Assembly (NCBI RefSeq): GCF_900111765.1
Contig: NZ_FOIB01000001.1
Location: 1,364,001-1,428,000, forward strand
Length of the DNA: 64,000 nucleotides
Direction of reading: 5' to 3'
DNA from: Myxococcus fulvus
Lineage (GTDB): Bacteria > Myxococcota > Myxococcia > Myxococcales > Myxococcaceae
Shown here: piece after piece, positions 17,134 to 24,906 of the stretch
Layout of the letters: every line of letters starts with the position of its first letter
How positions within the stretch are numbered: position 1 is the stretch's first letter
Position numbers and translations under genes: made by a program
Notes under the pieces: generated by a model
Databases searched by the model: none
The model's input: only the letters and a program-made list of their open reading frames with translations
Told to the model about the DNA's origin: nothing

Positions 17134-18353
17134 GCACGTTCGACGTGCAGCAGGTGCGCGCGGACTTCCCCCTGCTGCGGCAGGAGGTGCGGGGCCGTCC
17201 CCTCGTCTATCTGGACAGCGCGGCCACGGCGCAGAAGCCGCAGGCGGTCATCGACGCCATCGTCCGCTTCTACCAGCACGACAACGCCAACGTGCACCGG
17301 GGCGTCCACATCCTCTCCGAGCGCGCCACGGAGGCGTACGAGGGCGCGCGCGAGACGGTGCGCGGCTTCCTCAACGCCCGGGACGCGCGCGAAATCATCT
17401 TCGTGCGCGGCACCACCGAGGCCATCAACCTCGTGGCGCAGACGTACGGGCGCAAGCACATCGGCGCCGGGGACGAGGTGCTCATCACCCAGATGGAGCA
17501 CCACGCCAACATCGTCCCCTGGCGGATGCTGTGCGAACAGACCGGCGCCACGCTCAAGGTGATTCCGGTGGATGAGCGGGGCGAGCTGGTGCTGGACGCG
17601 GTGGACGCGCTGCTCACGGACAAGACGCGCATCCTCGCGGTGACGCACGTGTCCAACGCGCTGGGCACGGTGAACCCGGTGAAGGAGCTGACGCGCCGGG
17701 CGCACGCGAAGGGCATCCCCGTGCTGGTGGACGGGGCGCAGTCGGTGACGCACTTCCCCGTCGACGTGCAGGACCTCGGCTGTGACTTCTACGCCTTCAG
17801 CGGGCACAAGACGTTCGGCCCCACGGGCATCGGCGTGCTGTACGGGCGGCTGGAGCGGCTGGAGCCGATGCCTCCGTACCAGGGCGGCGGGGACATGATC
17901 CTCTCCGTGACGATGGAGAAGGTGACGTACAACCGCGTGCCGCACCGCTTCGAGGCGGGGACGCCGAACCTGGAGGGCGCGGTGGGGCTGGCCGCGGCCA
18001 TCCGGTATCTGCAGGGCGTGGGGCTGTCCGCCATCGCCGAGCACGACCGGGAGATGATGGCCTACGCGACGGCCGCGCTGGAGGCGGTGCCGGGGCTGCG
18101 GCTCATCGGCACCGCGCGCGAGAAGGCGGGCGTGCTGTCCTTCACGCTGGAGGACATCCATCCGCACGACGTGGGCACCATCCTGGACCGCGAGGGCATC
18201 TGCATCCGCACGGGCCACCACTGCGCGCAGCCGGTGATGCAGCACTTCAAGCTGCCGGCGACGGCGCGGGCGTCGCTCGCGCTGTACAACACGCGCGAGG
18301 ACGTGGACGCGCTCGTGCGCGGGCTGCACAAGGTGAGGGAGGTGTTCGGATGA
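17130..18353 (+). CDS. sufS: Cysteine desulfurase SufS
   Basis: The 407-residue product is a class-V PLP enzyme that releases sulfur from cysteine. The PLP lysine lies in FSGHKTFGPTGIGVLYG. The catalytic cysteine is in IRTGHHCAQPVM, the group II (SufS) active-site pattern. The start MSTFDVQQVRADFPLL follows the sufD stop with an ATGA overlap. The adjacent sufU-type gene, rather than sufE, suggests the SufS-SufU transfer mode known from Gram-positive bacteria. Confidence 0.96.
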   Translation: MSTFDVQQVRADFPLLRQEVRGRPLVYLDSAATAQKPQAVIDAIVRFYQHDNANVHRGVHILSERATEAYEGARETVRGFLNARDAREIIFVRGTTEAINLVAQTYGRKHIGAGDEVLITQMEHHANIVPWRMLCEQTGATLKVIPVDERGELVLDAVDALLTDKTRILAVTHVSNALGTVNPVKELTRRAHAKGIPVLVDGAQSVTHFPVDVQDLGCDFYAFSGHKTFGPTGIGVLYGRLERLEPMPPYQGGGDMILSVTMEKVTYNRVPHRFEAGTPNLEGAVGLAAAIRYLQGVGLSAIAEHDREMMAYATAALEAVPGLRLIGTAREKAGVLSFTLEDIHPHDVGTILDREGICIRTGHHCAQPVMQHFKLPATARASLALYNTREDVDALVRGLHKVREVFG

Positions 18354-18811
18354 GCTCGGGCTCGGATGACTTGAAGGACCTCTATCAAGAGGTGGTGCTG
18401 GAGCACTCCAAGCGGCCACGCAACTACCGCGTGGTGGAGGGCGCCAACCACGAGGCGGCGGGGCACAACCCGCTGTGCGGAGATCAGCTCTCCGTGACGA
18501 TGAAGGTGGAGGGAGACGTCATCCGCGACATCGGCTTCCAGGGGCAGGGCTGCGCGATTTCACGCGCGTCCGCGTCGCTGATGACGGGGGCGGTGAAGGA
18601 CAAGTCGCGCGAGGAGGCGGAGGCGCTCTTCGCGCTGGTGCACAAGCTGGTGACGGAGGGTCCGGAGTCGATGGACCTGGACGCGCTGGGCAAGCTCGCG
18701 GTGCTGTCGGGCGTGAGCGAGTTCCCCGCGCGGGTGAAGTGCGCGAGCCTGGCGTGGCACACGATGCGCGCGGCGCTGGCGGGACAGAGTGAAGCGGTCT
18801 CCACGGAGTAG
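18350..18811 (+). CDS. sufU: SufU-type sulfur transfer protein
   Basis: The 153-residue product has the IscU/SufU fold with conserved ligands in NPLCGD, GQGCAIS and VKCASL; together with the Asp these bind zinc in SufU. The insertion between the second and third Cys is of the SufU type, and the protein lacks the LPPVK chaperone motif of true IscU. It accepts persulfide from SufS. The start overlaps the sufS stop (ATGA). Confidence 0.93.
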   Translation: MSSGSDDLKDLYQEVVLEHSKRPRNYRVVEGANHEAAGHNPLCGDQLSVTMKVEGDVIRDIGFQGQGCAISRASASLMTGAVKDKSREEAEALFALVHKLVTEGPESMDLDALGKLAVLSGVSEFPARVKCASLAWHTMRAALAGQSEAVSTE

Positions 18812-18829
18812 GGAAGGAGGGAGCGGACC

Positions 18830-19372
18830 ATGCGAGGCGTGACGGCGATGCTGGAGCGGGAGGTCCCCGCGACCATCATCCCCAGTGGTGACAAGGTGGT
18901 GCTGCCGGAGGGCGCGGAGCTGCGGGTGATGCAGACGCTCGGCGGCAACATCACGGTGCAGGACCCCTACGGGCAGCTCTTCCGCATCGACGAGAAGGAC
19001 GGCGCGGCGCTGGGCGAGGAGTACGCGCCCAAGGAGAAGGCCGCGGGCGACCCCAGTGAGTTCCACGAGGAGCAGGTCTGGGAGCAGCTGCGCACGGTGT
19101 ATGACCCGGAGATTCCGGTGAACATCGTGGAGCTGGGCCTGGTGTACGCGTGCAAGGCGGAGCCGATGCCCGAGGGTGGGCAGCGCGTGGACATCCAGAT
19201 GACGCTGACGGCGCCCGGCTGCGGCATGGGGCCGGTGCTGGTGGACGACGTGCGCACCAAGGTCAGCGGCGTGCCCGGCGTGAAGGAGGCTCACGTCGAG
19301 CTGGTGTGGGATCCGCCCTGGGACCAGAGCCGGATGACGGACGTGGCCCGGCTGCAGCTCGGGTGGATGTGA
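18830..19372 (+). CDS. sufT: SufT-type Fe-S assembly protein (DUF59)
   Basis: The 180-residue product has an N-terminal beta-rich part (residues 1-75) and a DUF59/MIP18 domain (about 80-180). The domain has the conserved VYDPEIPVNIVELGLVY and a Cys in TAPGCGMGP. The long N-terminal form is the one found in suf operons as SufT. SufT helps mature Fe-S proteins, probably in cluster transfer. A strong GGAAGGAGG ribosome site precedes the ATG. It ends the suf operon; no clear terminator follows. Confidence 0.92.
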   Translation: MRGVTAMLEREVPATIIPSGDKVVLPEGAELRVMQTLGGNITVQDPYGQLFRIDEKDGAALGEEYAPKEKAAGDPSEFHEEQVWEQLRTVYDPEIPVNIVELGLVYACKAEPMPEGGQRVDIQMTLTAPGCGMGPVLVDDVRTKVSGVPGVKEAHVELVWDPPWDQSRMTDVARLQLGWM

Positions 19373-19500
19373 CGGCTCGAGCCGCGGGCTCCAGGGAGAT
19401 ACTTCTGCCCCGGAGTTGCTCTTGATGTCTGGATTGCGGAGGATGCCGCCGGCTCGGTCGTCCTTCGCTCGCACACCTTCTCGACACCAGGAGGTCTGCC

Positions 19501-19890
19501 ATGAAGTGCCTGAAGCTGTGGCTGTGGGCTTGCGCCGTCAGTCTTGTGGTGGGGTGTGGCGGAGTGCCCGCCGAGACGGTCGACGAGGGCGAGGCCCTGA
19601 CCTCGTCATCGGAGGAGATGGTCGGCTGTTTCGCGAACTGCCCGGATGGCTCCACGGTGACGTGTCCGACGATGCCGGCCACCTGCACTGCGACGAATGG
19701 CAGCGGGGTGGTCTGTGATGGCGTGAACTACCGGTGCCCGGCCACGGCCTGCCGGCCCGGGATGCCGACGTGCGCCTTCGCGCGGACCACCATCTGTCTG
19801 GGTGTGACGGAGCCGTTCCCCTGCTGCAATGGCACTTCGCTGGGGGAGTGCACCTGCCGGGGCGACGGCAGTAATCCCCGCTGCATCTGA
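19501..19890 (+). CDS. Small Cys-rich lipoprotein
   Basis: The 129-residue product has a signal peptide with a lipobox-like VVGC and a mature region with many Cys (for example CFANCPDG, CPTMPATC, PCCNG, CTCRGDG). Such proteins are usually disulfide-stabilised and on the cell surface. AGGAGG lies a few bases before the ATG. It resembles the three Cys-rich proteins at 23578-24813 in style but lacks their Gly linker and CYY ends. Function is unknown. Confidence 0.72.
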   Translation: MKCLKLWLWACAVSLVVGCGGVPAETVDEGEALTSSSEEMVGCFANCPDGSTVTCPTMPATCTATNGSGVVCDGVNYRCPATACRPGMPTCAFARTTICLGVTEPFPCCNGTSLGECTCRGDGSNPRCI

Positions 19891-19917
19891 GCGGCGCTCG
19901 ACCAGCTTGGACCCGAG

Positions 19918-19945
19918 GAGGGCCGTGGAGCGCACCACGGCCCTC
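19918..19945. terminator. Hairpin terminator between convergent genes
   Basis: GAGGGCCGTGG, a 6-base loop and CCACGGCCCTC form a perfect 11-bp stem between the stops at 19890 (+) and 19953 (-). It can serve both strands. No long T-tract follows. Confidence 0.7.
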
Positions 19946-19952
19946 GCGTGCT

Positions 19953-20660
19953 TCAGCGTGAAGCGGCCAGTCGGCGCACGCCGAAGCTGATGGCGGCGGT
20001 GGCCAGGCTGCCCGCGAGCAGTCGGGGCCAGCGCCGTCCGGACTCCTCCGTGGCCGGGTGGTAGCGCGCGGCCACGGGGTGCTCGTCCTGGGCCTGGCGC
20101 AGGCGCTCGCGCACCTCGGGCATCTTCTCCGCGAAGAGCTCCACCATGGCGCGCTCGAAGGCGGGCAAATCTTGCGGTCCCCGGCTGGAGACCCAGTTGT
20201 CGTCGCGCACCATCTCGTCGTCGCGCCACATGGCGCCGGAGTTCTTCACGTCATCCTGGATGCCGGGCCACGACGTGAGCGTGCGGCCCTCGGTGAGGCC
20301 CGCGGAGATGAGCAGCCACGGCGCATGACAGATGATGGCCATGGGCAGGTTGAGCGAGTCCGCGTCGTGGACGAAGTCCTTGGCCAGCGCGCTCTGGCGC
20401 AGCGTGTCCGGGTTGATGAGCCCGCCGGGCAGCAGCACCGCGTCGAAGTCCGCGGCCTTCACGTCGCGCAGCGTGGCGTCCACGCGGACCTTCTTGCCCG
20501 GCAGCATGTGGTTCATGCCCCGGATGTGGCCGGGCAAGAGTGACACGACGGTCACCTCCGCGCCCTGGCGCTGCAGCTTCTTGACCGGGCGCGTCAGCTC
20601 CACCTGCTCGAAGCCGCTCGTCGCCAGCACCGCCACCCGCAAGCCCTTCAGCTTCTTCAT
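19953..20660 (-). CDS. DJ-1/PfpI family protein
   Basis: The 235-residue product has the DJ-1/PfpI fold: ATSGFEQVEL with the conserved Glu (18), DAVLLPGG near residue 79, and the nucleophile elbow AIICHAPW with Cys111 and the next His. Members are proteases, glyoxalases/deglycases or stress chaperones; which applies here cannot be told. The C-terminus adds a short hydrophobic stretch (LLAGSLATAAISFGV) that may touch the membrane and is unusual for the family. The ATG at 20660 is preferred because GGGGAG precedes it and MKKLKGLRVAVL is the standard start. Confidence 0.88.
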   Translation of the reverse strand: MKKLKGLRVAVLATSGFEQVELTRPVKKLQRQGAEVTVVSLLPGHIRGMNHMLPGKKVRVDATLRDVKAADFDAVLLPGGLINPDTLRQSALAKDFVHDADSLNLPMAIICHAPWLLISAGLTEGRTLTSWPGIQDDVKNSGAMWRDDEMVRDDNWVSSRGPQDLPAFERAMVELFAEKMPEVRERLRQAQDEHPVAARYHPATEESGRRWPRLLAGSLATAAISFGVRRLAASR

Positions 20661-20900
20661 CACGCGCTCCCCGGTTCCGTGGACGACCCCGAGACTGTGC
20701 ACGCCCGCGCCATGCGGCACGGGAGAAGGAGCGATCAAGAAGGCCCTTCTTCCGTGGCCTGCTCGTCGCCTGGAGAGCAGGCAGGGAGCCGTCGTTGTGC
20801 CCTCCGGAGCGCCGTGCTACCGACGCGGGCACATCCCCTGGGAACACGCGTGTCCCCGCCTCGTACGCGTCGTCTCCCCGGGCCCGCTGGAGGTCACGGA

Positions 20901-22019
20901 ATGTTCGCTTCCCTGCCGTCCCTTCCCCGAAGCCTCGTCGCTGGGACCGCGCTGCTGCTCCTGCCCGTGGGCTGCACGAGCACCCAGGGCGCGCAGGTGG
21001 ATGACGCTCGGCTCACCCAGGAGGGCTCGGCTGCTCGCAAGCCCCGGTGGGGGCTGGTCATCCACGGCGGCGCGGGCGTCATCTCGCGCGAGAACCTCTC
21101 GCCGGAGCGCGAGGCCGAGGTCCGCGCGGCGCTCCAGCAGGCCCTCGCGGCGGGACATGGGGTGCTGGCCAAGGGTGGCACCAGCCTGGACGCCGTGAGC
21201 GCGGCCATCCGTGTCCTGGAGGACTCTCCGCACTTCAACGCGGGCAAGGGCGCGGTCTTCAACCACGACGGCGTCAACGAGCTGGACGCGGCCATCATGG
21301 ACGGCAGGACGCGCTCGGCCGGAGCCGTCGCGGGGCTTCGTCACGTGAAGAACCCCATCGACCTGGCGCGCCGGGTGATGGAGCAGTCGCCGCACGTGAT
21401 GATGATTGGAGAGGGCGCGGAGTCCTTCGCCAAGGCGCAGGGCGTGGAGCTGGTGGACCCGAAGTACTTCTACACGGAGGAGCGCTGGCAGGGCCTCCAG
21501 CGCGCGCTGGAGAAGGAGCGCGCGGCGCCGGCTCCCGGCACGACGCCCTCCACGCTGCGGCCCGGATATGACCCGGTGACGGGGGACCACAAGTTCGGCA
21601 CCGTGGGCGCGGTGGCGCTGGACCAGGCCGGCAACCTCGCGGCGGGCACGTCCACGGGCGGCATGACGAACAAGCGCTACGGCCGCGTGGGGGACGCGCC
21701 CATCATCGGCGCGGGCACCTACGCGGACCTGCGCTGCGCGGTCTCCGCCACGGGGCACGGTGAGTTCTTCATCCGCTACACCGTGGCGCGCGACATCTGC
21801 GCGCGCGTCGAGTACCAGGAGCTTCCCCTTCCCGAGGCCGCCAACCTCGTCGTCAACGACGTGCTGGTGAAGGCGGGAGGCGAGGGCGGCGTCATCGCGA
21901 TGGACCGCGACGGGAATGTTGCGATGCCGTTCAACTCCTCGGGCATGTATCGCGGCTACGTGGGCGAGGACGGTCAGCCCCACGTGGCCATCTTCAAGGA
22001 GCCCGAGGACGCGAAGTAG
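20901..22019 (+). CDS. Isoaspartyl peptidase/L-asparaginase, exported
   Basis: The 372-residue product has a signal peptide with Cys25 in a lipobox-like LLPVGC and then the plant-type asparaginase (Ntn hydrolase) fold. VIHGGAG is near residue 53 and GGTSLDAV near 92. The autoprocessing site KFGTVGAVA makes Thr234 the N-terminal nucleophile of the beta subunit. Substrates are isoaspartyl dipeptides or asparagine. The position suggests an envelope or secreted enzyme. GGAGGT precedes the ATG. Confidence 0.9.
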   Translation: MFASLPSLPRSLVAGTALLLLPVGCTSTQGAQVDDARLTQEGSAARKPRWGLVIHGGAGVISRENLSPEREAEVRAALQQALAAGHGVLAKGGTSLDAVSAAIRVLEDSPHFNAGKGAVFNHDGVNELDAAIMDGRTRSAGAVAGLRHVKNPIDLARRVMEQSPHVMMIGEGAESFAKAQGVELVDPKYFYTEERWQGLQRALEKERAAPAPGTTPSTLRPGYDPVTGDHKFGTVGAVALDQAGNLAAGTSTGGMTNKRYGRVGDAPIIGAGTYADLRCAVSATGHGEFFIRYTVARDICARVEYQELPLPEAANLVVNDVLVKAGGEGGVIAMDRDGNVAMPFNSSGMYRGYVGEDGQPHVAIFKEPEDAK

Positions 22020-22100
22020 CGAGGGCGCACTGTGGGGGCGGTGACGAAGAATCCGCGCCCGCGGCTTCCAAAAAATCCGGGATGCGGTGTCTTGGGACTC

Positions 22101-23474
22101 ATGCGCACGACACGATGGGTGATTCTCGTCCTGGCCCTGATGGGCTGCTCCTCGTCCGACCCGAAGCCCGAGGCGCCGCTTCCTCCCGAGGAGCAGGAGA
22201 CTGACTCCAAGCCCCTGACGGTGACCGTCCTGGGCTCGGGGCAGGCGACGGCGGGAGGACAGCAGTGGGCGTACCAACTGCTGCGGCTCCAGGAGGAGGG
22301 CAAGGCGGCGTCCTATGCGCAGTGGTTCCCGCCGAGGAGTCCGGGTGCCCGGCCCGTGATGATGCTCACGCGTCCCTACGACGGCATCACGTGGACGGGC
22401 GAGGCGGTGGACGCGAAGTGGGGGCAGCGGGGCAACGGCTTCCACCCGGACGACAGCGAGCCGGGCCACCACGCGGGCTCGTCCAACATCGTCTACACCA
22501 TCAGCACGCCGGAGCTCATCGCGGGTGAGTCGTTCTTCTACCTGTACAACGGCTTTGGCGTGCTCAACGTCTTCGGCCGCTTCTACGCGGGTGGCAGCAT
22601 CCAGAACGACCGGGACGACATGCACGCGGGGCTGCGCTTCCTCGAGCAGGCGCCCGAGGTGGACCGCTCACGCATCGGCATCCAAGGAGGTTCCTGGGGC
22701 GGCTTCGAGGCGCTCTACGCGGCGGCCGATGCGCCGGCGGCGGTGCGTCCCAGGGCGGGCGTGGCGCTCTTCCCTCTGTCCGACTTCGCGCGGCAGTTCG
22801 AGTATCTGGAGACGGTGATTCCGTCGCGCGTGTCGGACCCGTGGGTGCGCTCCCAGTACGCCACGTTCTTCGAGCCCTATCGGCGCCGCATCGTCGCCGC
22901 CACGGGAGGGCCTCCGGGGGCGCCGGGCGCGGACTACACCTCATGGACGCGTGAGCACCTCGCGCCGAGGCTGACGACCCCCTTCCTGGTCCTGCACGAG
23001 GACTGGGACACGCTCGTCCCGGTGGAGCAGACCCAGACGCTCGCGCCGCTCGTGGGCCCGACGATGTCTGCGCTGTACATCCAGCACCTGGAGGTCCCGA
23101 ACTGGAACACGCGCGCGTTGGACCATGGGCAGCTGGTGGTCCAATACGGCCATGCCCTCACCACGGTGTCCCTCGGGTATCTGCTGACGAACCTGGGGTC
23201 CGAGGAGCAGTCGCTCTACGTCCCCTTCGTGCAAGACGTGCTGGTGGGGTGGCTCCAGGCGCAGCGCGTGCTCCAGTTGAACGGGCGGGACGTGTCCCAG
23301 GTGGCCCCGCGCCTGCTCGAGCTGGCGGACCCGCGCGTCACCCTGGTCGAGATGACGTCGGGCAGCGTCTACTCGGGCTCGGAGGGTGTCGCCGTGCTGG
23401 TGAACGCGCTCTGGGAGACGCAGTACACGGCGGGGAACATCCGCGAGGTGCTCTCCACGGGGCTGCCTCCCTGA
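22101..23474 (+). CDS. Alpha/beta-hydrolase lipoprotein
   Basis: The 457-residue product starts MRTTRWVILVLALMGC, a lipoprotein signal. The core has the nucleophile elbow GIQGGSWGGFEAL, typical of prolyl-oligopeptidase/acyl-peptide-hydrolase relatives. The acid is probably in HEDWDTLVPV and the His in LDHGQL. It may act as an exported peptidase or esterase; the substrate is unknown. An in-frame ATG exists at 22032, but the signal peptide clearly begins at 22101. The upstream asparaginase ends 81 bases before. Confidence 0.78.
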   Translation: MRTTRWVILVLALMGCSSSDPKPEAPLPPEEQETDSKPLTVTVLGSGQATAGGQQWAYQLLRLQEEGKAASYAQWFPPRSPGARPVMMLTRPYDGITWTGEAVDAKWGQRGNGFHPDDSEPGHHAGSSNIVYTISTPELIAGESFFYLYNGFGVLNVFGRFYAGGSIQNDRDDMHAGLRFLEQAPEVDRSRIGIQGGSWGGFEALYAAADAPAAVRPRAGVALFPLSDFARQFEYLETVIPSRVSDPWVRSQYATFFEPYRRRIVAATGGPPGAPGADYTSWTREHLAPRLTTPFLVLHEDWDTLVPVEQTQTLAPLVGPTMSALYIQHLEVPNWNTRALDHGQLVVQYGHALTTVSLGYLLTNLGSEEQSLYVPFVQDVLVGWLQAQRVLQLNGRDVSQVAPRLLELADPRVTLVEMTSGSVYSGSEGVAVLVNALWETQYTAGNIREVLSTGLPP

Positions 23475-23496
23475 CGCCTCGTGCACGGCGTCGCCG

Positions 23497-23520
23497 GATT
23501 GCAACCTGGATACTGCTGTA
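23497..23520 (+). promoter_or_regulatory. Shared upstream motif, first Cys-rich gene
   Basis: GATTGCAA, 11 bases, then CTGTA. The same motif with identical spacing occurs at 23964-23987. It ends 57 bases before the ATG at 23578, against 59 bases at the second gene. The equal distance suggests a shared promoter or operator. Confidence 0.5.
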
Positions 23521-23577
23521 GACTCCGGGGTGGACCCACGGGTGGGCGGGTCCACTAGCGCCGAAAGGAGTCCTTGC

Positions 23578-23943
23578 ATGAGGTGTGTGTCCTCGTCGTG
23601 GAGTTCCCCTGTCCGGGTGCTGTTCGCGGTGATGTTGCTCTCGCTCGGCGCGGCCCGCGCGGAGTCGGGCGACGCGGTGGTCTGTGAAGCGTCTTCGTCC
23701 CCGCAGGCCTTGTTCTGTTCCGAGGGGGACTGTCTCTCGGAGAGCGACTGCTGGTCCTTGTGTCCCATTGCCCGGAGCGTCTTCTGCAATGCGAGCAATG
23801 TCTGTGAGTTCGATGTGGGCGGCGGAGGAGGGGGTGGCGGTGGTGACCCGGTGTGCGAGATGCAGGAGTGCTCCGAAGACAGGCACTGTGTCTGCAACGG
23901 GCGCCCGGGCTCCTGCGGACCCGACTTCATCTGTCAATTCTGA
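23578..23943 (+). CDS. Secreted 13-Cys protein with poly-Gly linker, paralog 1
   Basis: The 121-residue product has a signal peptide ending near AARA. The mature part has 13 Cys: seven, then nine glycines in a row, then six. The core CLSESDCWSLCP matches the DESDCWNACP phrase of the two following genes. A strong GAAAGGAG site precedes the ATG, as for paralog 2. It is probably secreted and disulfide-bonded; the odd Cys count leaves one free thiol or allows an intermolecular bond. No family is recognised. The three genes form a tandem array. Confidence 0.75.
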   Translation: MRCVSSSWSSPVRVLFAVMLLSLGAARAESGDAVVCEASSSPQALFCSEGDCLSESDCWSLCPIARSVFCNASNVCEFDVGGGGGGGGGDPVCEMQECSEDRHCVCNGRPGSCGPDFICQF

Positions 23944-23963
23944 GGTCGTGGTGACCCAGGTTT

Positions 23964-23987
23964 GATTGCAATCGCGGTGCTTCTGTA
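23964..23987 (+). promoter_or_regulatory. Shared upstream motif, second Cys-rich gene
   Basis: GATTGCAA-N11-CTGTA, the same pattern and spacing as at 23497-23520, ends 59 bases before the ATG at 24047. It follows the stop of paralog 1 by 20 bases, so paralog 2 may have its own promoter. Confidence 0.5.
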
Positions 23988-24046
23988 CCTTCTGTGCGGG
24001 CCGCGCATCGACGCGTGGTCCGCACGAGTCGAAAGGAGCGTCTCCG

Positions 24047-24424
24047 ATGAAGGTCCTTCGCAAGCAGCTTCCCTGGGGTCTCGCGGTCCTTCTGGCGGTG
24101 TCGGCGGTCGTCCTCGGCGCGGCTCCGGCGAGCGCCGAGTCCTCCGATGACGGTGTCTGTGCCGAAGAGGCGGTCTCGGACGAGGCCACGCAGCTCAACA
24201 TCTGCTATCGCGCCTTCTGTCACGAGGAGAGTGATTGCTGGAACGCGTGTCCTGGCGCGCTGAGCGTCTCGTGCACGCGGGGCGTCTGCTACTACCAACA
24301 GCCGACCGGTGGCGGCGGTGGGGGTGGGCCCGTCTGCCCCCAGCAGTTCTGCGGGTCGGACTTCGACTGCTCTTGCAACGGTCGGCCCGGTGTCTGCGGC
24401 GCCAACAACACCTGTTACTACTGA
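24047..24424 (+). CDS. Secreted 13-Cys protein with poly-Gly linker, paralog 2
   Basis: The 125-residue product has a signal peptide ending APASA. The mature part carries seven Cys, a seven-glycine linker and six Cys, and both halves end in a CYY phrase. It shares HEESDCWNACP, GGGGGGGPVCP and GVCG with paralog 3. GAAAGGAG precedes the ATG. The two Cys-rich modules joined by a flexible linker suggest a small secreted bidomain protein, such as a toxin-like, protease-inhibitor-like or matrix peptide. This is inference; no known family is recognised. Confidence 0.78.
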   Translation: MKVLRKQLPWGLAVLLAVSAVVLGAAPASAESSDDGVCAEEAVSDEATQLNICYRAFCHEESDCWNACPGALSVSCTRGVCYYQQPTGGGGGGGPVCPQQFCGSDFDCSCNGRPGVCGANNTCYY

Positions 24425-24435
24425 GGAGCATCGCC

Positions 24436-24813
24436 ATGAAGAGCCTTCGCAAGCAGCTTCCCTGGAGTGTCGCAGTCCTTCTGGCCGTGTCGGCCGTCGT
24501 CTTCGTGGGTGCCCCGGCGAGCGCCGAGCCCTCGGAGGACGCGGTCTGTGACGAGGTCTCCTCAGGCGCGACGGAGGTGGGCCTGTCCGTCTGCGTCCAG
24601 TCGTTCTGCAACGATGAGAGTGATTGCTGGAACGCGTGTCCGTCGGCGCTGAGTGTCGCTTGCGTCCAGGGGGCCTGCTACTACCAGCAGTCGACGGGCG
24701 GTGGTGGCGGGGGTGGCCCCGTCTGCCCCATGAGCTTCTGCTCGGAAGACTTCCACTGTGAATGCAAGGGCTATACGGGGGTCTGCGGCTCCGACAACCT
24801 CTGCTACTACTGA
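24436..24813 (+). CDS. Secreted 13-Cys protein with poly-Gly linker, paralog 3
   Basis: The 125-residue product is very close to paralog 2: the opening SLRKQLPW and the signal peptide are nearly the same, and the DESDCWNACP core, seven glycines and CYY ends are kept. It starts only 11 bases after paralog 2 and lacks its own GATTGCAA motif, so the two are probably co-transcribed. Most change lies in the loops between Cys, the pattern expected if loops carry specificity. A strong hairpin follows at 24851-24887. Confidence 0.78.
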   Translation: MKSLRKQLPWSVAVLLAVSAVVFVGAPASAEPSEDAVCDEVSSGATEVGLSVCVQSFCNDESDCWNACPSALSVACVQGACYYQQSTGGGGGGGPVCPMSFCSEDFHCECKGYTGVCGSDNLCYY

Positions 24814-24850
24814 GGTCCGCTGAACCGCTGGCGCTGGCGAGGACAGCGGA

Positions 24851-24887
24851 GGCCCCGGACCGACGTCAGCGCGTCGCGTCCGGGGCC
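24851..24887. terminator. Strong hairpin terminator between convergent genes
   Basis: GGCCCCGGAC pairs with GTCCGGGGCC, and inner CGACG pairs with CGTCG with one bulged base, around a 6-base loop. It lies between the stops at 24813 (+) and 24907 (-) and may serve both strands. Confidence 0.72.
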
Positions 24888-24906
24888 ACCACCTGTCGAG
24901 CTCCTG

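Noticed and set aside
23820-24720. Poly-Gly coding repeats as possible unstable microsatellites or a CRISPR-like array
   Set aside because: The repeats are short GGN codon runs inside three coding frames with mixed third bases; there are no spacers or uniform repeats.
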